DNA of 64,000 bases from Hsuehochloa calcarea. Its lineage: Eukaryota > Streptophyta > Magnoliopsida > Poales > Poaceae. This document shows, piece by piece, positions 53,900-64,000 of the stretch. The notes under the pieces were generated by a model. That model did no database searches, was not told the DNA's origin, and worked only from the letters and a program-made list of their open reading frames with translations. Position 1 is the stretch's first letter; each line of letters begins with the position of its first letter. The position numbers and the translations under genes were made by a program. The stretch covers positions 10,337,517 to 10,401,516 of the forward strand of contig CM070598.1 in the NCBI GenBank assembly GCA_036346395.1, written 5' to 3'.

Positions 53900-55405
53900 C
53901 TTCTTTTCTCGCTTTGCTTTACGTAAAGTAGGCATGGAAAATCGCCAGACGACGAAGAAATCGCTCGATGACTATTGGCGCCGGGTTGTCGAAGACAAAG
54001 ACTCGCTCCTCCTCAAGAGACGCCGACTTGTAAAATCTGCCGACAAGGGGGAGCAAGTTCGAGTTCGTCTTTCGACCAAACCTCTACAGAGGCTGCGGCG
54101 CACCGTAGTTGTATCTGAAGCCGAGGCCGCAACCGCCGGGCGAGGAGGTTGAAGCGCTTGAACCTCTCAAGCGCAAACCTCGCAAGGCTAAGGTACCTTC
54201 TATTATGACACGGAATCTTTCGCGATTGGTGCCACTCCTAGTTTTATTAAACAACTGGAAAAGGAGAACCGAAGGATTTTATGTCTTTATGAAGGACGAT
54301 GTCGCATCAAGACAACTCGCAATCGAGGGCAAGGTCGCTCGGAATGGTCGAGACACCTCTCGCCCATCAGTAAGATCAGAAACCGAGCTCGTTCCTGTTC
54401 AAACTCTACGACCGCACGTGGTCGTGAATCGAGCCAAATGTTGAACCTCACCGACGTGGTCGTGGAGAAGAAGAGGTCCTCCGCTGGGAGGATTGCTCCA
54501 AAATTCCCGGTTAAGACCAGTGCAGAGGTATGTGAAATGTACTCAAGTGTAAGAAGGACATTTACCTTTTTCTTTTCACAACCTCGATTTGCTTTTCTTT
54601 ATTTCATCCGACTCCTTCACCCAGGAATGCTTCACGAGAAGTCCATTGCTATCCCTTCACCATCGGAGAGGTAGCAATGGAGGTGGTCAAGCATCACCCT
54701 TGGCCTGTGGCCGATGAAGTCGAGACTCCCAGTGTCTCCCACATCTGCCAAGTCGAATTCACGACTCTTGAGGTAGCGGCCGCATCGTTGAGGTGGCCGC
54801 CACGACCATCGAAGTCGAGAAACAACAGAGGCGGTGTGGAAGCCTCGTCAAGGTGGTGACCACTGCGCACCGCTCTGGGAAGGAAATCGAGGAGGCGCTC
54901 CTTCCCTACCCAAAGAGAAATCACGTAACTGTAAGGAGAAAATTTCAACTTCGTGGTGACTTCTTTGGGCCTGCCTCCGTCGTAGGGTCTTCGCACAAAT
55001 CTCGTGACCGAGTCCCCATCCCAAAGATATTCCCAACGTTGAGAATGCTTTTGACAACGAGCGCTCGAGAAGGTGTGGTGGGACAAAGTCGCGAGGATAG
55101 ATAAGTTGCAAAGACCCGGACCTTGTATATTCGATTTTGCTAGAACGACTATGAATGTAAGTATCTTCGTAATACTTATATATGTGGCTTTCCTTCCCTT
55201 CTCACTGTTTTCTTTTTGCGTAAAGCTCGAGCAAATTGTCGTTGTCTGTGAGTATCATCGACAACTTTAGAGCTAAGACAAGAGAAAGAACTACTCACTG
55301 CAGAGGCGAGAGGTGGTAAGTCACTTATCATTCATAGTTGTTTTTGACTTAAATACTGTAAAATGCTTCACGAGAATAGTCATGGAAGAAACTCATGATT
55401 TAAGT

Positions 55406-55527
55406 ATCATCGAAAAGAACTTACGACTATTTACGACCTGTAGTGGTCGAGAAAGACTTACAACCATATCTTAGTCGCAGAAAAACTTACGACTAGGTCG
55501 GTGGTTGTAGAAGTACTCACAACCATT
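55406..55527 (+). repeat. Dyad minisatellite inside the fifth predicted intron
   Basis: Four or so degenerate units (TCGAAAAGAACTTACGAC, GGTCGAGAAAGACTTACAAC, AGTCGCAGAAAAACTTACGA, GGTTGTAGAAGTACTCACAA) lie inside the predicted intron 55316-55562. Confidence 0.8.
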
Positions 55528-56613
55528 CAAATTGATGTTTATCTTCGCTCCTATTTTTGTAGGTTAAACAAGTGATACGAAGACCTTAATGACTCACTCG
55601 ATCGTGAAAAGAGGAGTCGAGGAGGCTAAGGAATGAAGTATTAGTTCTCTGATAAACTTCGAGAGACTCTCGCATCTAAAAGATTGCAGAAAAAATAAAC
55701 AAAGAAGTTCTCAACTTAAGATCGCTTTTGAACTTTAACCTTTACTCGACCCTCCTTTCTTCTCCGGATAAAGAAAAGAGATGCGAAGCTCGCATCAAGT
55801 TCAAGAAAAATCTTTGGTTATTCAGAGTTTTCCGCATTACACGCTAATAAGGATAAAGAACTCGAGGGTTTTAGAACTCGATTAATGTGTAAGTAAATCT
55901 TTACCGTTATTCTTTTGAGTATTTTCCTTTTCTAATGCCAATTTCTTGTTTAGAAATTGCTGCCCAATTGAGAAGCCTCGAGGCTGAAATCCAAGCAAAG
56001 ACCTTAATCTGCAATGAGTCCGTCCGCATTGCTAAGATGAATGCAGAGGACATCAGAGCATGGGAGCAAAAGCATGCTTAAACTATTGCTTCCCATCGAG
56101 AAGAGGTCAAGAAATTGGATTCTCAATTAGTAGGTAAGAAAAGCTTTTACCTATAATTATCTTTGTGTTATCTTCCTCTAGAAGTATATCTTTGTTTGAC
56201 CGATATTATTCTTTTCGTAACAAGTGGTCGAAACAAAAAGCTTGCGAGGCTTCGACTTGTACCCAACAGAGATGGAGTCGATGAAGACTAGTCTTCAAGG
56301 CAACATCACTCTCCGAACAATGTGCTTAGTGAGCTACATTCGAGGGAAAACTCCTCGAGAAGATACCATAGTCGCTCACACAAGTACCATTGGGGAACAA
56401 GTCGGAAAATTGCAAGAAATGGTGACCACTCTGAAGACTAATCAAGCTGAATCAATAAGGGAAGCAGTCGAAGCTGCAGTAAGTTACGCTTTGGCGAAAC
56501 TTAAAGCTCAAGACCCCCGCCTTAATGTTAAACCAATCGAAGCCGACTTCGACTGTCCTGAATCAGAGGCAAGTCGTCTGATTGAGGAAATGCACATTGG
56601 TAAAAAGGTATGA

Positions 56614-57557
56614 GGAAATGCAACTAGGCTCTCCCTTCGTGAGTAATCTTGTAACTACCTTGTAAGGCAGACAATTTTTGTTAATGAGTAATATATGATC
56701 CGCCTCATTTCCTGAAAATCATCTTGTCGAGTAGTTAGTAACTCAAAAGATAATAAACGAACGAAAGACTAAGAATTGAAGTCAAATTAATAACTTTATC
56801 CTAGCCCCCGACTATTTGCTTAGATTGTTTAGACAATCTAAATAAATAGTGTTTAAAAATGGGGTTTCTGAAAACAAAGAGAGGTTTATTTAACTTATAG
56901 CTTTTGTTACGGTTGTCAAGCACTAGTCGAAAAGAGTAGAAACGACTTGACACTAGGAAGTTCCTTCTAGTGGGCAGGACCACGTGCAGAAAGGGAAGGC
57001 TTCGACTAGGTGATGTTCCCATCTCCGACTAGTTTAATCAAACCAAAAACAAAGAACTTGAGTTAAGCAAACGCCTTAGAGTACTTTAGTCATTCGCTCG
57101 TCCTTTTTGGTGGACTTGATAAGTCTTTTCCAAGAGCAAAAGTAGGAGATCGAGCGACACTAGGAAGTTTCCTTCTAGTGGGCGTGACCACATGCAGAGA
57201 GGAAAGACTTCGACTAGGTGTGTCTCTTCCTTCACCAGCTTAAAACAAATCGTACACCAAAGGTGGTCGAACTAATGTAAGAAAGTGCACTCGCTTAGAA
57301 TATTTTTTGAATTTATCAAAAAATAGATTAAGATTAAGAGAGTTGGCTTTGAGAATATTACGACTAGATAAAACCCGAGCTCTTTGTATTGGCGTAAAAG
57401 TGAATAACGAGTCGATGCTAGGAAATTCCTTCTAGTGGGCGTAACCACATGCAGAGAGGAGAAGTTTCACCGATGACGCTTTCGCTTTTCGCCGGTGTAA
57501 AGAAAACTGCGTGTTTTCATATCATAGTCGTAAGATTAAGAAAGCACGACTCAAAAA
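56614..57557. other. Stretch between antisense gene and integrase with three repeated modules
   Basis: No gene is supported. Three similar modules of about 65 bases at 56946-57012, 57155-57220 and 57411-57470 share CACTAGGAAGTT(T)CCTTCTAGTG, then GGGC, GACCAC and TGCAGA. The third is more diverged (ATGCTAGGAAATTCCTTCTA). Confidence 0.8.
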
Positions 57558-58700
57558 TTAAGGCAAAAGAGGTAGAAAGAACTCGACTTTTATTGCCCGA
57601 GAAACCGTCACACATAGAATTTGCGTGAATCGGTCGATGTTCCAAGAGTTTGAGAGAACTCGCCCATCTTCCATTGCTAGTCGATCGACCTCGCCGAAAG
57701 TTACTTCGACCATCGTAAGGACCTTCCCATTTAGGGAAAGTTTATTCCGATTAGACTTGGATTGGCAGAGCCTCAATACCAAGTCACCTACTGAGAAGGT
57801 CGCGAGGTTGGACCTTACGATTATAGTATTCGCGCAGGCTTGTTGGTAGACCGCCGAACGGATTAAGGCTAGGTTTCTCCTCTCTTCGAGTAGGTTAATG
57901 TCATCCGCCAAGTCGTTCTCGTCCGAGTTGTTGAAGGTTTCAACTCGTGTCGACCGCAATTTTAGCTCCGAGGAAGCATGGCTTCGCCCAAAACTATAAA
58001 AATGGTGTTTCTCCTGTTGCTCGATTGGTGGTCGCATTTAACCGCCCATAATATGGAAGGTAATTCTTGTACCCAAGCCCCGAGCGCTAACAAGTCGGGT
58101 CAAGACTCGAGTTTTAATTCTCGCATTATTTGGCCGCTTGCACGCTCGACCGCCCCATTGCTTTGGGGATGTGCAATGAAGCATAGCATAGCTTGGTACC
58201 TAACTCGTCGCAAAATTCTCAAATTTTGCACTTGCTAATTGTTTACCATTGTGCGTAATTATCCGACTTAACTCCAAATCGACTAATTACGCTTCTCATC
58301 ATGAACCTTTTGTCGCTCGTTGTTATCCGAGCATGAGTTCAACTCGATCCATTTTGTGAACGTGTCAATAGCCACAAAAGGAATTCAAACCTCCCGGAGC
58401 TTTGGGAAACGGTCCTAGGATATCAAGCCCCTGTGTCGCAAAAGGCCAAGAAAGAGGTATTGTTTGTAATGCTTGAGTGGTTGGTGTATCTGTCTACCAT
58501 GGAATTGGCATCGACACACTTTTTAACCACCTCCATAGCATCGCATAAGGTCAGAGGCCAAGAAAACCTTGTCGAAAGGCTTTACCAACCAATGTTCAGA
58601 GGAGGCATGCGTCCCACAGATGCCCCTCGTATATCGTGAAGGAGTGTTATTCCTTCGCTTTGCGGAATGCATCGCATGAGTATTCCTTGGGTTCCTCGCT
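57558..58700 (-). pseudogene. Element I integrase (frameshifted)
   Basis: The C-terminal part at 57558-58037 reads STRVETFNNSDENDLADDIN, LLEERRNLALIRSAVYQQA, FSVGDLVLRL, then VLTMVEVTFGEVDRLAMEDG and VLSNSWNIDRF, matching the Tat-lineage integrase end. 58040-58700 contains the core on the minus strand in broken frames without long open stretches. The DDE residues cannot all be located, so the call rests mainly on the C-terminal domain and position. Confidence 0.8.
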
Positions 58701-58714
58701 TATAGAGGACTCCT

Positions 58715-59640
58715 TCAACCAAAGTATACATTTTGGCTTTTCGGGATAATCGACCGCCTCAAGATCATCTTCTGCACGGAACCCTTGTAAAGATACTCGA
58801 GATGGGAGTCCTCCGTATCCTCGTAATCTAATGAGGCCATCTCAAGAGGAGGTGTTTCGGTTCTTCGACTGAGACGGCGGTTTTGGAGTTGCTCCAAGAA
58901 AACTCCTTTGGTACTCGTGGATCGGGAAGAAGCCATCCGAGCAAGTTGGTCTCATGAGGAAATTATCCTTTCGAGGGATAAATTGTACCGAGCCATTGTT
59001 GAGTTAGAGCACTCGTACTCTTTCCCGATTTGATTCACGACTAGTTGAGAGTCTCCTCTCACGAGTAGTCGATTTAATTGAGAGTGCTTTCGCACTGTAT
59101 GCCGCCTAGCAAACCTTCGCATCGCCACATTGTTAGTAGCCCGAAAGTTTAATTGTATGGCATATTTTAAGGTTTCTCCTAGGAGATACCAGACCACCTC
59201 AAACTCGAGCCACTTAAAGTAAGTGACCCGTCAAAGTACATCATCCATCGGTCGTGGGAATCGATCGGGATCCCTGAACAGTTCAGATTTGTCCATTCGC
59301 GACAAAGTCCGCCAAGATCCGGGATTTTATGGCCGTCGACACGAATGGAGGTCGAACTCCCAAGTTCGATCGACCATTTAGCCATGCGCCCCATTGCTTC
59401 CTTATTATGGAGGATTGCTCCCAAAGGAAACTCAGACGACAAACTATTTTGTGCTACCAAAATAATGCCGCAGCTTCTCAAGACATGAGGAGGGCATATA
59501 GAAGTTTTGGACCCGAGGGTAACGCCCTTAGGCCCATGTAAAACTTCACGACGAGTAAACCGGTCGTTGTACGTTTTCACGCTCTACGACTAGTATCGCG
59601 CTTTGTCGCCGTGGCGTGGCGGCTAGGTAAATTAAGAGCG
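58715..59640 (-). pseudogene. Element I RNase H region (frameshifted)
   Basis: 59179-59580 ends with DRWMMYFDGSLTLSGSSLRW, holding the first catalytic Asp of RNase H (YFDGS). 58952-59197 continues with LKYAIQLNFRATNNVAMRRF and NRLLVRGDSQLVVNQIGKEY, where RGDSQLVV is the third conserved motif of this archaeal-type plant RNase H. The frame changes between the two, and the Glu-containing helix after NNVA is scrambled. Confidence 0.82.
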
Positions 59641-60600
59641 CCTCTTCCGGCTTTGGAGAAACCAAACAGAGCACTCGAAAGATACCTCTTGACATCCTCA
59701 AAGGCGCGTTTGCCTCGCTCGACCACTCAAAACCTTCATGTCTCCGAGAAGTTTAAAGAAAGGTAGTCCTTTTCTCCTAGTCGTGCGATGAAACGACTTA
59801 AAGCCGCCATGCACCCAAAGGAGTTTTTGACTTCCTTTTTGTGTTTGGAGGACGATCCGAGGATGGCTTTTATTTTTCAGATTTGCTTCGATTCCTCGCT
59901 CGGATACTAGGAATCCAAGCAATTTTCCCAAGAAATTCCAAACACACACTTCTCTCGATTGAGTTTTAAGCGGTGCTTTCGAGGTTGTCGAATGTTTCTT
60001 GTAGGTCGGTGATATGATTAAGTCTCTTAATGCTTTTACGACTAGATCATCAACATAGGCTTCCAAATTCGGCCTAATTGAGATGAAAAAGTCGATTGCA
60101 TTAGGCGTTGAAAAGAAGCACCGCATTCTTTAGACCAAATGGCATTTTGACATAGCAAAAGGTACCAAATGGAGTAATGAATGCGGTCTTTTCTTCATCG
60201 CTTAAACACATATTGATCCGTGGTATCCGAATATGCATCTAAAAACTTAATATCTCACAACTGCAGCTTGAATCAACCACCGATCGATACGAGGTAAAGG
60301 GAAATCATCTTTTGGACAAGCTTTATTAAGATCAAGAAAGTCCACGCACATACGCCATTTGCCGCTTGACTTTTTGACCATTACAGGTTAGCCAACCACT
60401 GGGTGGTTGACTTCTCTTATAAAGCCCGCTTTAAGTAGCTTATCCAACTCGATTTAATAGCATCTCGTCGATCAGGCAAATCTCCGTAATTTTTGTTTTA
60501 CGGTACTTTATCAGCCGTAAAGCTAGCACGTGCTCGATCACCTCCCCGGGACTCCGCATGTCGGATGCTTGCCACGCAAAGACATCTGCGTTAGCTCGGA
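59641..60600 (-). pseudogene. Element I reverse transcriptase (frameshifted)
   Basis: On the minus strand 60290-60390 gives KSSGKWRMCVDFLDLNKACP and KDDFPLPRIDR, the conserved start of Tat-type RT. 59698-60126 gives FFISIRPNLEAYVDDLVVKA, with the YVDD catalytic pair, followed by EVCVWNFLGKLLGFLVSERG and IEANLKN. Frames change several times and stops are frequent between the two. Confidence 0.83.
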
Positions 60601-60898
60601 GGAAGGTAATGAGGGCGCCTTCCTATTTGGGGTCGGAAGTCTCCCGATGCGAGCATCTTGAGGGTTCTTCAAGGCCCGAGGAACCTCTTTGACTTGGTCG
60701 TTCGGCTTTGGTGTACTTTTTAGGCTTCGACTTGCTAGTCGAAGGTCGACTTTCATCTCGAGTTGGTATTTGACCAACCATCTCGAGGATCGACGGCCGC
60801 AGACTATACGCCATCTTTTGTCACATCGAATGGTGATCACTCCTTTGGGACTCGCATCTTAAGACATTGATACCCGTAATGAGTAGCCATTAAGAATT

Positions 60899-61407
60899 TT
60901 GCCAAAGTTGGTCGTCCGAGTATGGCGTTATATGCCGTATCGAAATCGACCACATCAAAGGAGACTTTCTCGTCCGAAATTACTTGGTGAGCCAAATGTT
61001 AAAGGAAGAGAAACTTGGCCAATAGGTTTGGTCAAGACCCGTGACGATTCCATGAAAGGAATATCGCATCGCCTTACCTTTGTCCTGGGTACTTGCATTT
61101 CGTCCAGGGCTTTAGTAAATAATATGTTCAAAGAACTACCACCATCAACCAAGACTCGATTGACTCGACAATTGTTGATGGTAGGTTCGACCACAATCGG
61201 ATATCGACCTGATCGACTCGTAGTGATTGGGCAGTCATCCTTCTCAAAAGAGATAGTAACTTCCGACCACTTTGGTAATTTATTGACGAGAGGAGTATGT
61301 ATTGAATTTACCTCTCGTCCAGCAGCTTTAAGTTGTCGTTTGGAGTCGTATGCCGATGATCCTCCGTAGATGTGCTCAACGGTATGTTGCGGATCTTGGA
61401 ATGGCAT
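60899..61407 (-). pseudogene. Element I aspartic protease region
   Basis: A 150-codon frame (60955-61407) reads IYGGSSAYDSKRQLKAAGRE, WSEVTISFEKDDCP, then NNCRVNRVLVDGGSSLNILF with the DGGS active site typical of Tat-lineage proteases, then ALDEMQVPRTKVRR and TKPIGQVSLPLTFG. This part is intact, but it is out of frame with gag and RT on either side. Confidence 0.88.
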
Positions 61408-61839
61408 CTCCTCATCATCCGACGACTTTTGGCCACTCGTATGTCCTACCTGCTCGAGAGTAGGGAGTGGTGCTTTGCCGTTGTAGTAGTCCTCGAGCTT
61501 TCTTTGGAAAACTCAGCTATGAGGTCATGTCCTTCCTTTTTATGAAAAGGACACCACCTTGGTTTGTCGCTCTACGATCGTATGCTTACCTTTGCCTTGA
61601 TCAGTGGTACGACTTGGTGGTTTGGGGCTCTCCATCTTCACACCGTAACCTCCTTGGAACCACGGCTTGTAGTTTTGATTTTTATTTTCTTCTTAGACTT
61701 TTTGCTTTTTATCCTTACCAACTTCACCTTGCTCTCAAGGAGTATATGTTTCTCGATCGATAGTGTTGTTCCACTGACCGCCTCGTATAGCTTGCATATC
61801 GATCGGCCATCTCAAGAGTTCGAATGATGTTGGGAGGAT

Positions 61840-63600
61840 TCAGAGCAATGTCCTCCGTTATTCTTCATGCGGACTCCTTGCTTAAAAGCCCCGATCACAG
61901 AGGAATCGAAATTTCCGAATTGAGTTACGAACCCGACTAAAGCGCTTGATGAATTGACGCAAAGTCTCGTTGTTGTTCTGCTTTATCCGGCAAGTCGCCT
62001 TCTTTTCAGGCGGTTGTATGTGCCTTGGAAATTACCGTAGAAGATCACAGAGGTGTTGCCAAGAGTAGATCGACTCGAGTGGTTGGTTTAATAACCACGA
62101 TCGAGCGGATCCTTCGAGCACATCGGAAGGTAATTCGCCATTACATGCTCTCCTCCTCCCGCCGCTCGGACACTGTTGATAGATCTCAAGAAATTCGATG
62201 GGATTTTGAGATCCATCAAATTTCTCCATGTTCACCGGTCGAAAATGAGGTGGCAAATGAATCGCTCAAGGTCGCGAAAATGCCCGGCATCCGGTAATCA
62301 CTTCTTGACGCCTTCTTTGTAGAAAAGAAGGGTTAATGTCACCAGTGATCGATACGACGATACCCGTGAACAGTCGACTGCTCGTAGTAGGCCTCCGTTT
62401 CACGAGGAGAATACTCCTCGTATTCCACTCGCTAGAATTTCTTTGTTGAAGTGGTGAATGATCACCTCTTCGAGGGGCTTCTTGATCTTCACCGATCGAA
62501 GGTATTTCTCGAATAGGGAATCGATTCGACTTATGGCCGTGTCGATTCCTACGAGAGAAATATTCGATTGATAGTAATGAGGAAGTCGATTGCTACGACT
62601 ACACCGAGTGTTGTCGATGAGGTACCTCCGCCTTGTCATCACATTCAAGTCTTTGCGTAATCTCTTCAAAGAAAGAGATCGTACTCGTGTTCGAGCAAGC
62701 TCTTGATCGGATTCTCGAGCAAGTCGTTGATGTCCCGGAGTTCTTGTACCTCCTCCGATCGATGTTGAATGCGCCTGTGCAAGTTCTTCGGATCGCAATT
62801 TTCTTTCTTCGACGACATCAAAATCCTCCTCCTCGTGTCTTTGAGGCCTTCTTAGTGGAGTGCGAGAATGTCGAGGATTTCTCGCTCATCGAGTGTTGGT
62901 CCTCTCGCCAACGGTGGTGCCCTTGCCATTACCACGAGGGGGCGGTGTGTGATCTTCGGGAGTGTCTTATCTCGGCCTCCATGAGGTCGACTCGATTTGG
63001 GGAAGGACGAAGACCTCCGCTGATGATTCTCACTTGCGCCGAGGCCTCCCGCTGAGGAGTGCTCGAGGACACCATCCGCGACTTGGAGTAATCCTCCGAT
63101 AGGGGAACTCGGGTTATAATCGTCTCCGCTCGCAAATGAGATCCGGGAGACGGCCGAATTTGCAGAAAAGCATGCTTGATCCCACCCTCTGGAGTTACCC
63201 GAGAGAGAGAATCACTAGATCTTTGGTGGAGTCCTCGGAATGGTGGCTCCGTAACTTGACTTACCAAGTCGGACCGCCTTAAGGGACTTGAACACTTGGA
63301 GAAAAACTCGTCGCGTTGTGAGTCCTCCCCGGGCGGTCTGGTCGGATTGACCCTTGTCCTTTGAGGGAAATGGCTCCTCTGTTGGACGTATTGTTGTGGG
63401 GATAAGGATCCTCCTCAACTCTATTAATGGGATGGTTTCTGGAGAATAATCTCCAAGGCAACATCACCATCGTGGATGCATCACTCGGTTCATAGTCGAA
63501 ACCGCATCCATGTCGACGTCACAGAATCGCCAAGTCAAACCAGTTCTCCTCGCTCCATTCTCCCGCCATAATTGCATGAGATTGGAAAAAGAGAGTATGT
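61840..63600 (-). pseudogene. Element I gag (multiple frameshifts)
   Basis: The clearest piece is 62032-62256: HFRPVNMEKFDGSQNPIEFL, EIYQQCPSG, VLEGSARSWLLNQPLESIYS and WQHLCDL, the retrotransposon gag core of Tat-type elements. Upstream pieces (62400-62798, 62929-63267, 63215-63470) are Ser/Arg/Pro-rich and would form the N-terminal part; the likely start lies near 63500. Downstream, 61840-62030 carries the rest of the core in broken frames. Open frames on the plus strand in this interval are not genes. Confidence 0.75.
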
Positions 63601-63620
63601 TGACAAGAGATTACCTAAGC

Positions 63621-63639
63621 TCCCCACGGACGGCGCCAA
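63621..63639 (-). other. Primer binding site of element I (TGGCGCC type)
   Basis: The minus strand reads TTGGCGCCGTCCGTGGGGA six bases from the LTR. TGGCGCC-starting sites are typical of Tat and Athila elements; the exact tRNA is not assigned here. Confidence 0.8.
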
Positions 63640-63645
63640 CCGCGG

Positions 63646-64000
63646 TGTATTAGAACCGATCTTACGTAAAGATTGTTTGATTCGGGGTCTCCTAGAGATA
63701 AGATCACGCAGAGTGGATTGACACGGATGTTTAGACAGTTCAGCCTTCTCCGGAGAGAATAATAACCCTAATCCTGTGTGTATGGTATTCTTGATGATCA
63801 AGTAAAAGACTAAGACTATTACAGAGAATAGCACTTGTGTTCCTACTTGACTGGCTCTTGTTATTGCTTTCTTTATCTCTCGATCGATGCCCTTATATAG
63901 TCGTGAAGAAGTAGCCGCTTTGCCTGCGGAGATGCGCTGATTAATCCAAAGAACGCGCATGATGGCGATAATTACCGCGCCGCTTCTTCACGCCGTCTCG
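63646..64000 (-). repeat. Element I 5' LTR (partial, cut by window end)
   Basis: Matches 51499-51853 closely, again with mostly small indels (for example a GGGG versus GGGGGG run near 63685). Contains the TATA box at 63892-63900. Confidence 0.93.

Larger units (their letters stand above)
52827..56613 (+). pseudogene. Antisense multi-exon gene in element I (Transposase_28, putative gypsy-type domain)
   Basis: Starting at ATG 52827 (MAKRVSEWEESEMDALRSRF), the plus strand encodes a protein with Transposase_28 similarity: LGPNSITMLSVFV and VFQYYYGMA at about 53065-53165, FHPVFVAEWRKRWFSFEGYL at 53240-53300, and GWHVVKDFITRISPLKKRAS plus PMWRYSG at 53415-53500. Single-base breaks interrupt it. 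Seven donor/acceptor pairs can be drawn: 53528-53610, 53720-53931, 54528-54624, 55157-55225, 55316-55562, 55889-55953 and 56134-56224. The last joins two frames in phase, linking a predicted coiled coil (QLRSLEAEIQAKTL, HREEVKKLDSQLV) to the final exon (VVETKSLRGFDLYPTE ... LIEEMHIGKKV). A stop lies inside that coiled coil, and the 55889 intron as drawn makes a stop, so this copy is probably broken or the model imperfect. Its role in the element is unknown. Confidence 0.7.
51499..64000 (-). mobile_element. LTR retrotransposon I, Ty3/gypsy Tat lineage (RIRE2/Grande-like), 5' LTR cut by window end
   Basis: LTRs start TGTATTAGAACCGATC at 51499 and 63646. The minus strand reads gag, protease with DGGS active site, RT with YVDD, RNase H and integrase, with a TGGCGCC primer site. 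About 5 kb between integrase and the 3' LTR holds a plus-strand gene with Transposase_28 similarity. An antisense frame in this position is a known feature of Tat-lineage elements such as RIRE2, Grande and Retand. The distance between LTR starts is 12.1 kb. The retroelement genes are frameshifted throughout. Confidence 0.92.

Noticed and set aside
54677..55104. Opposite-strand frames of 87-130 codons in the antisense gene region
   Set aside because: They overlap exons of the better supported plus-strand model and show no retroelement or other domain.

Overview
This is plant nuclear DNA, almost certainly from a grass (Poaceae), and essentially all of it is stacked transposable elements. The grass assignment rests on a copia LTR that opens with the BARE/Angela/RIRE1-type sequence TGTTGGAAATATGCC, a RIRE2/Grande-like Tat gypsy element with an antisense Transposase_28 gene, RICESLEEPER-type hAT transposases, and Tekay-like chromoviruses with LTRs over 2 kb. 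I see no convincing intact host gene, rRNA, tRNA or CRISPR. The species cannot be fixed from the sequence; a rice-tribe or other grass is my inference.

Layout. 1-8307: chromovirus gypsy element A on the minus strand; its 3' LTR is cut by the window start, pol and gag are readable but frameshifted, and its 5' LTR is complete. 8308-10355: gene-poor, with a 106-bp tandem duplication and weak LTR-like sequence. 10356-16902 plus 25088-25243: BARE/Angela-like copia element B on the plus strand, defective. Nested in its 3' LTR at 16903-25087 is element C, a non-coding LTR element (LARD type) on the minus strand with a perfect 5-bp target duplication. 25244-28885: a debris zone with an LTR fragment, a copia 5' fragment fused to hAT transposase copy 1, and hAT-end-like sequence. 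28886-31048: solo LTR of the C family, opposite orientation. 31153 to about 36990: Sirevirus-like copia element E on the minus strand, lacking its 5' end. About 36990-46629: chromovirus element G on the minus strand, with a truncated 3' LTR and complete 5' LTR. 46630-48632: inverted, 5'-truncated relative of the G LTR. 48633-51345: hAT copy 2. 51414-51484: small hairpin. 51499-64000: Tat-lineage gypsy element I on the minus strand, with its 5' LTR cut by the window end.

How it fits together. The autonomous families carry the usual gag, protease, RT, RNase H and integrase, but every polyprotein seen has frameshifts, stops or deletions. Element C has no coding capacity but shares the sequences next to its primer binding site and polypurine tract with element A, so it may have moved with A-type proteins. 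The most interesting item is in element I: a plus-strand gene of several exons, antisense to the retroelement and with its own TATA-like box. Arrays of a short dyad built on GTCGTA/TACGAC occur in two of its predicted introns and in the adjacent LTR, and a similar motif is arrayed in the unrelated copia B LTR. Many LTR-pair differences are small indels at C/G-rich spots, so some frameshifts may be sequence errors rather than true decay.
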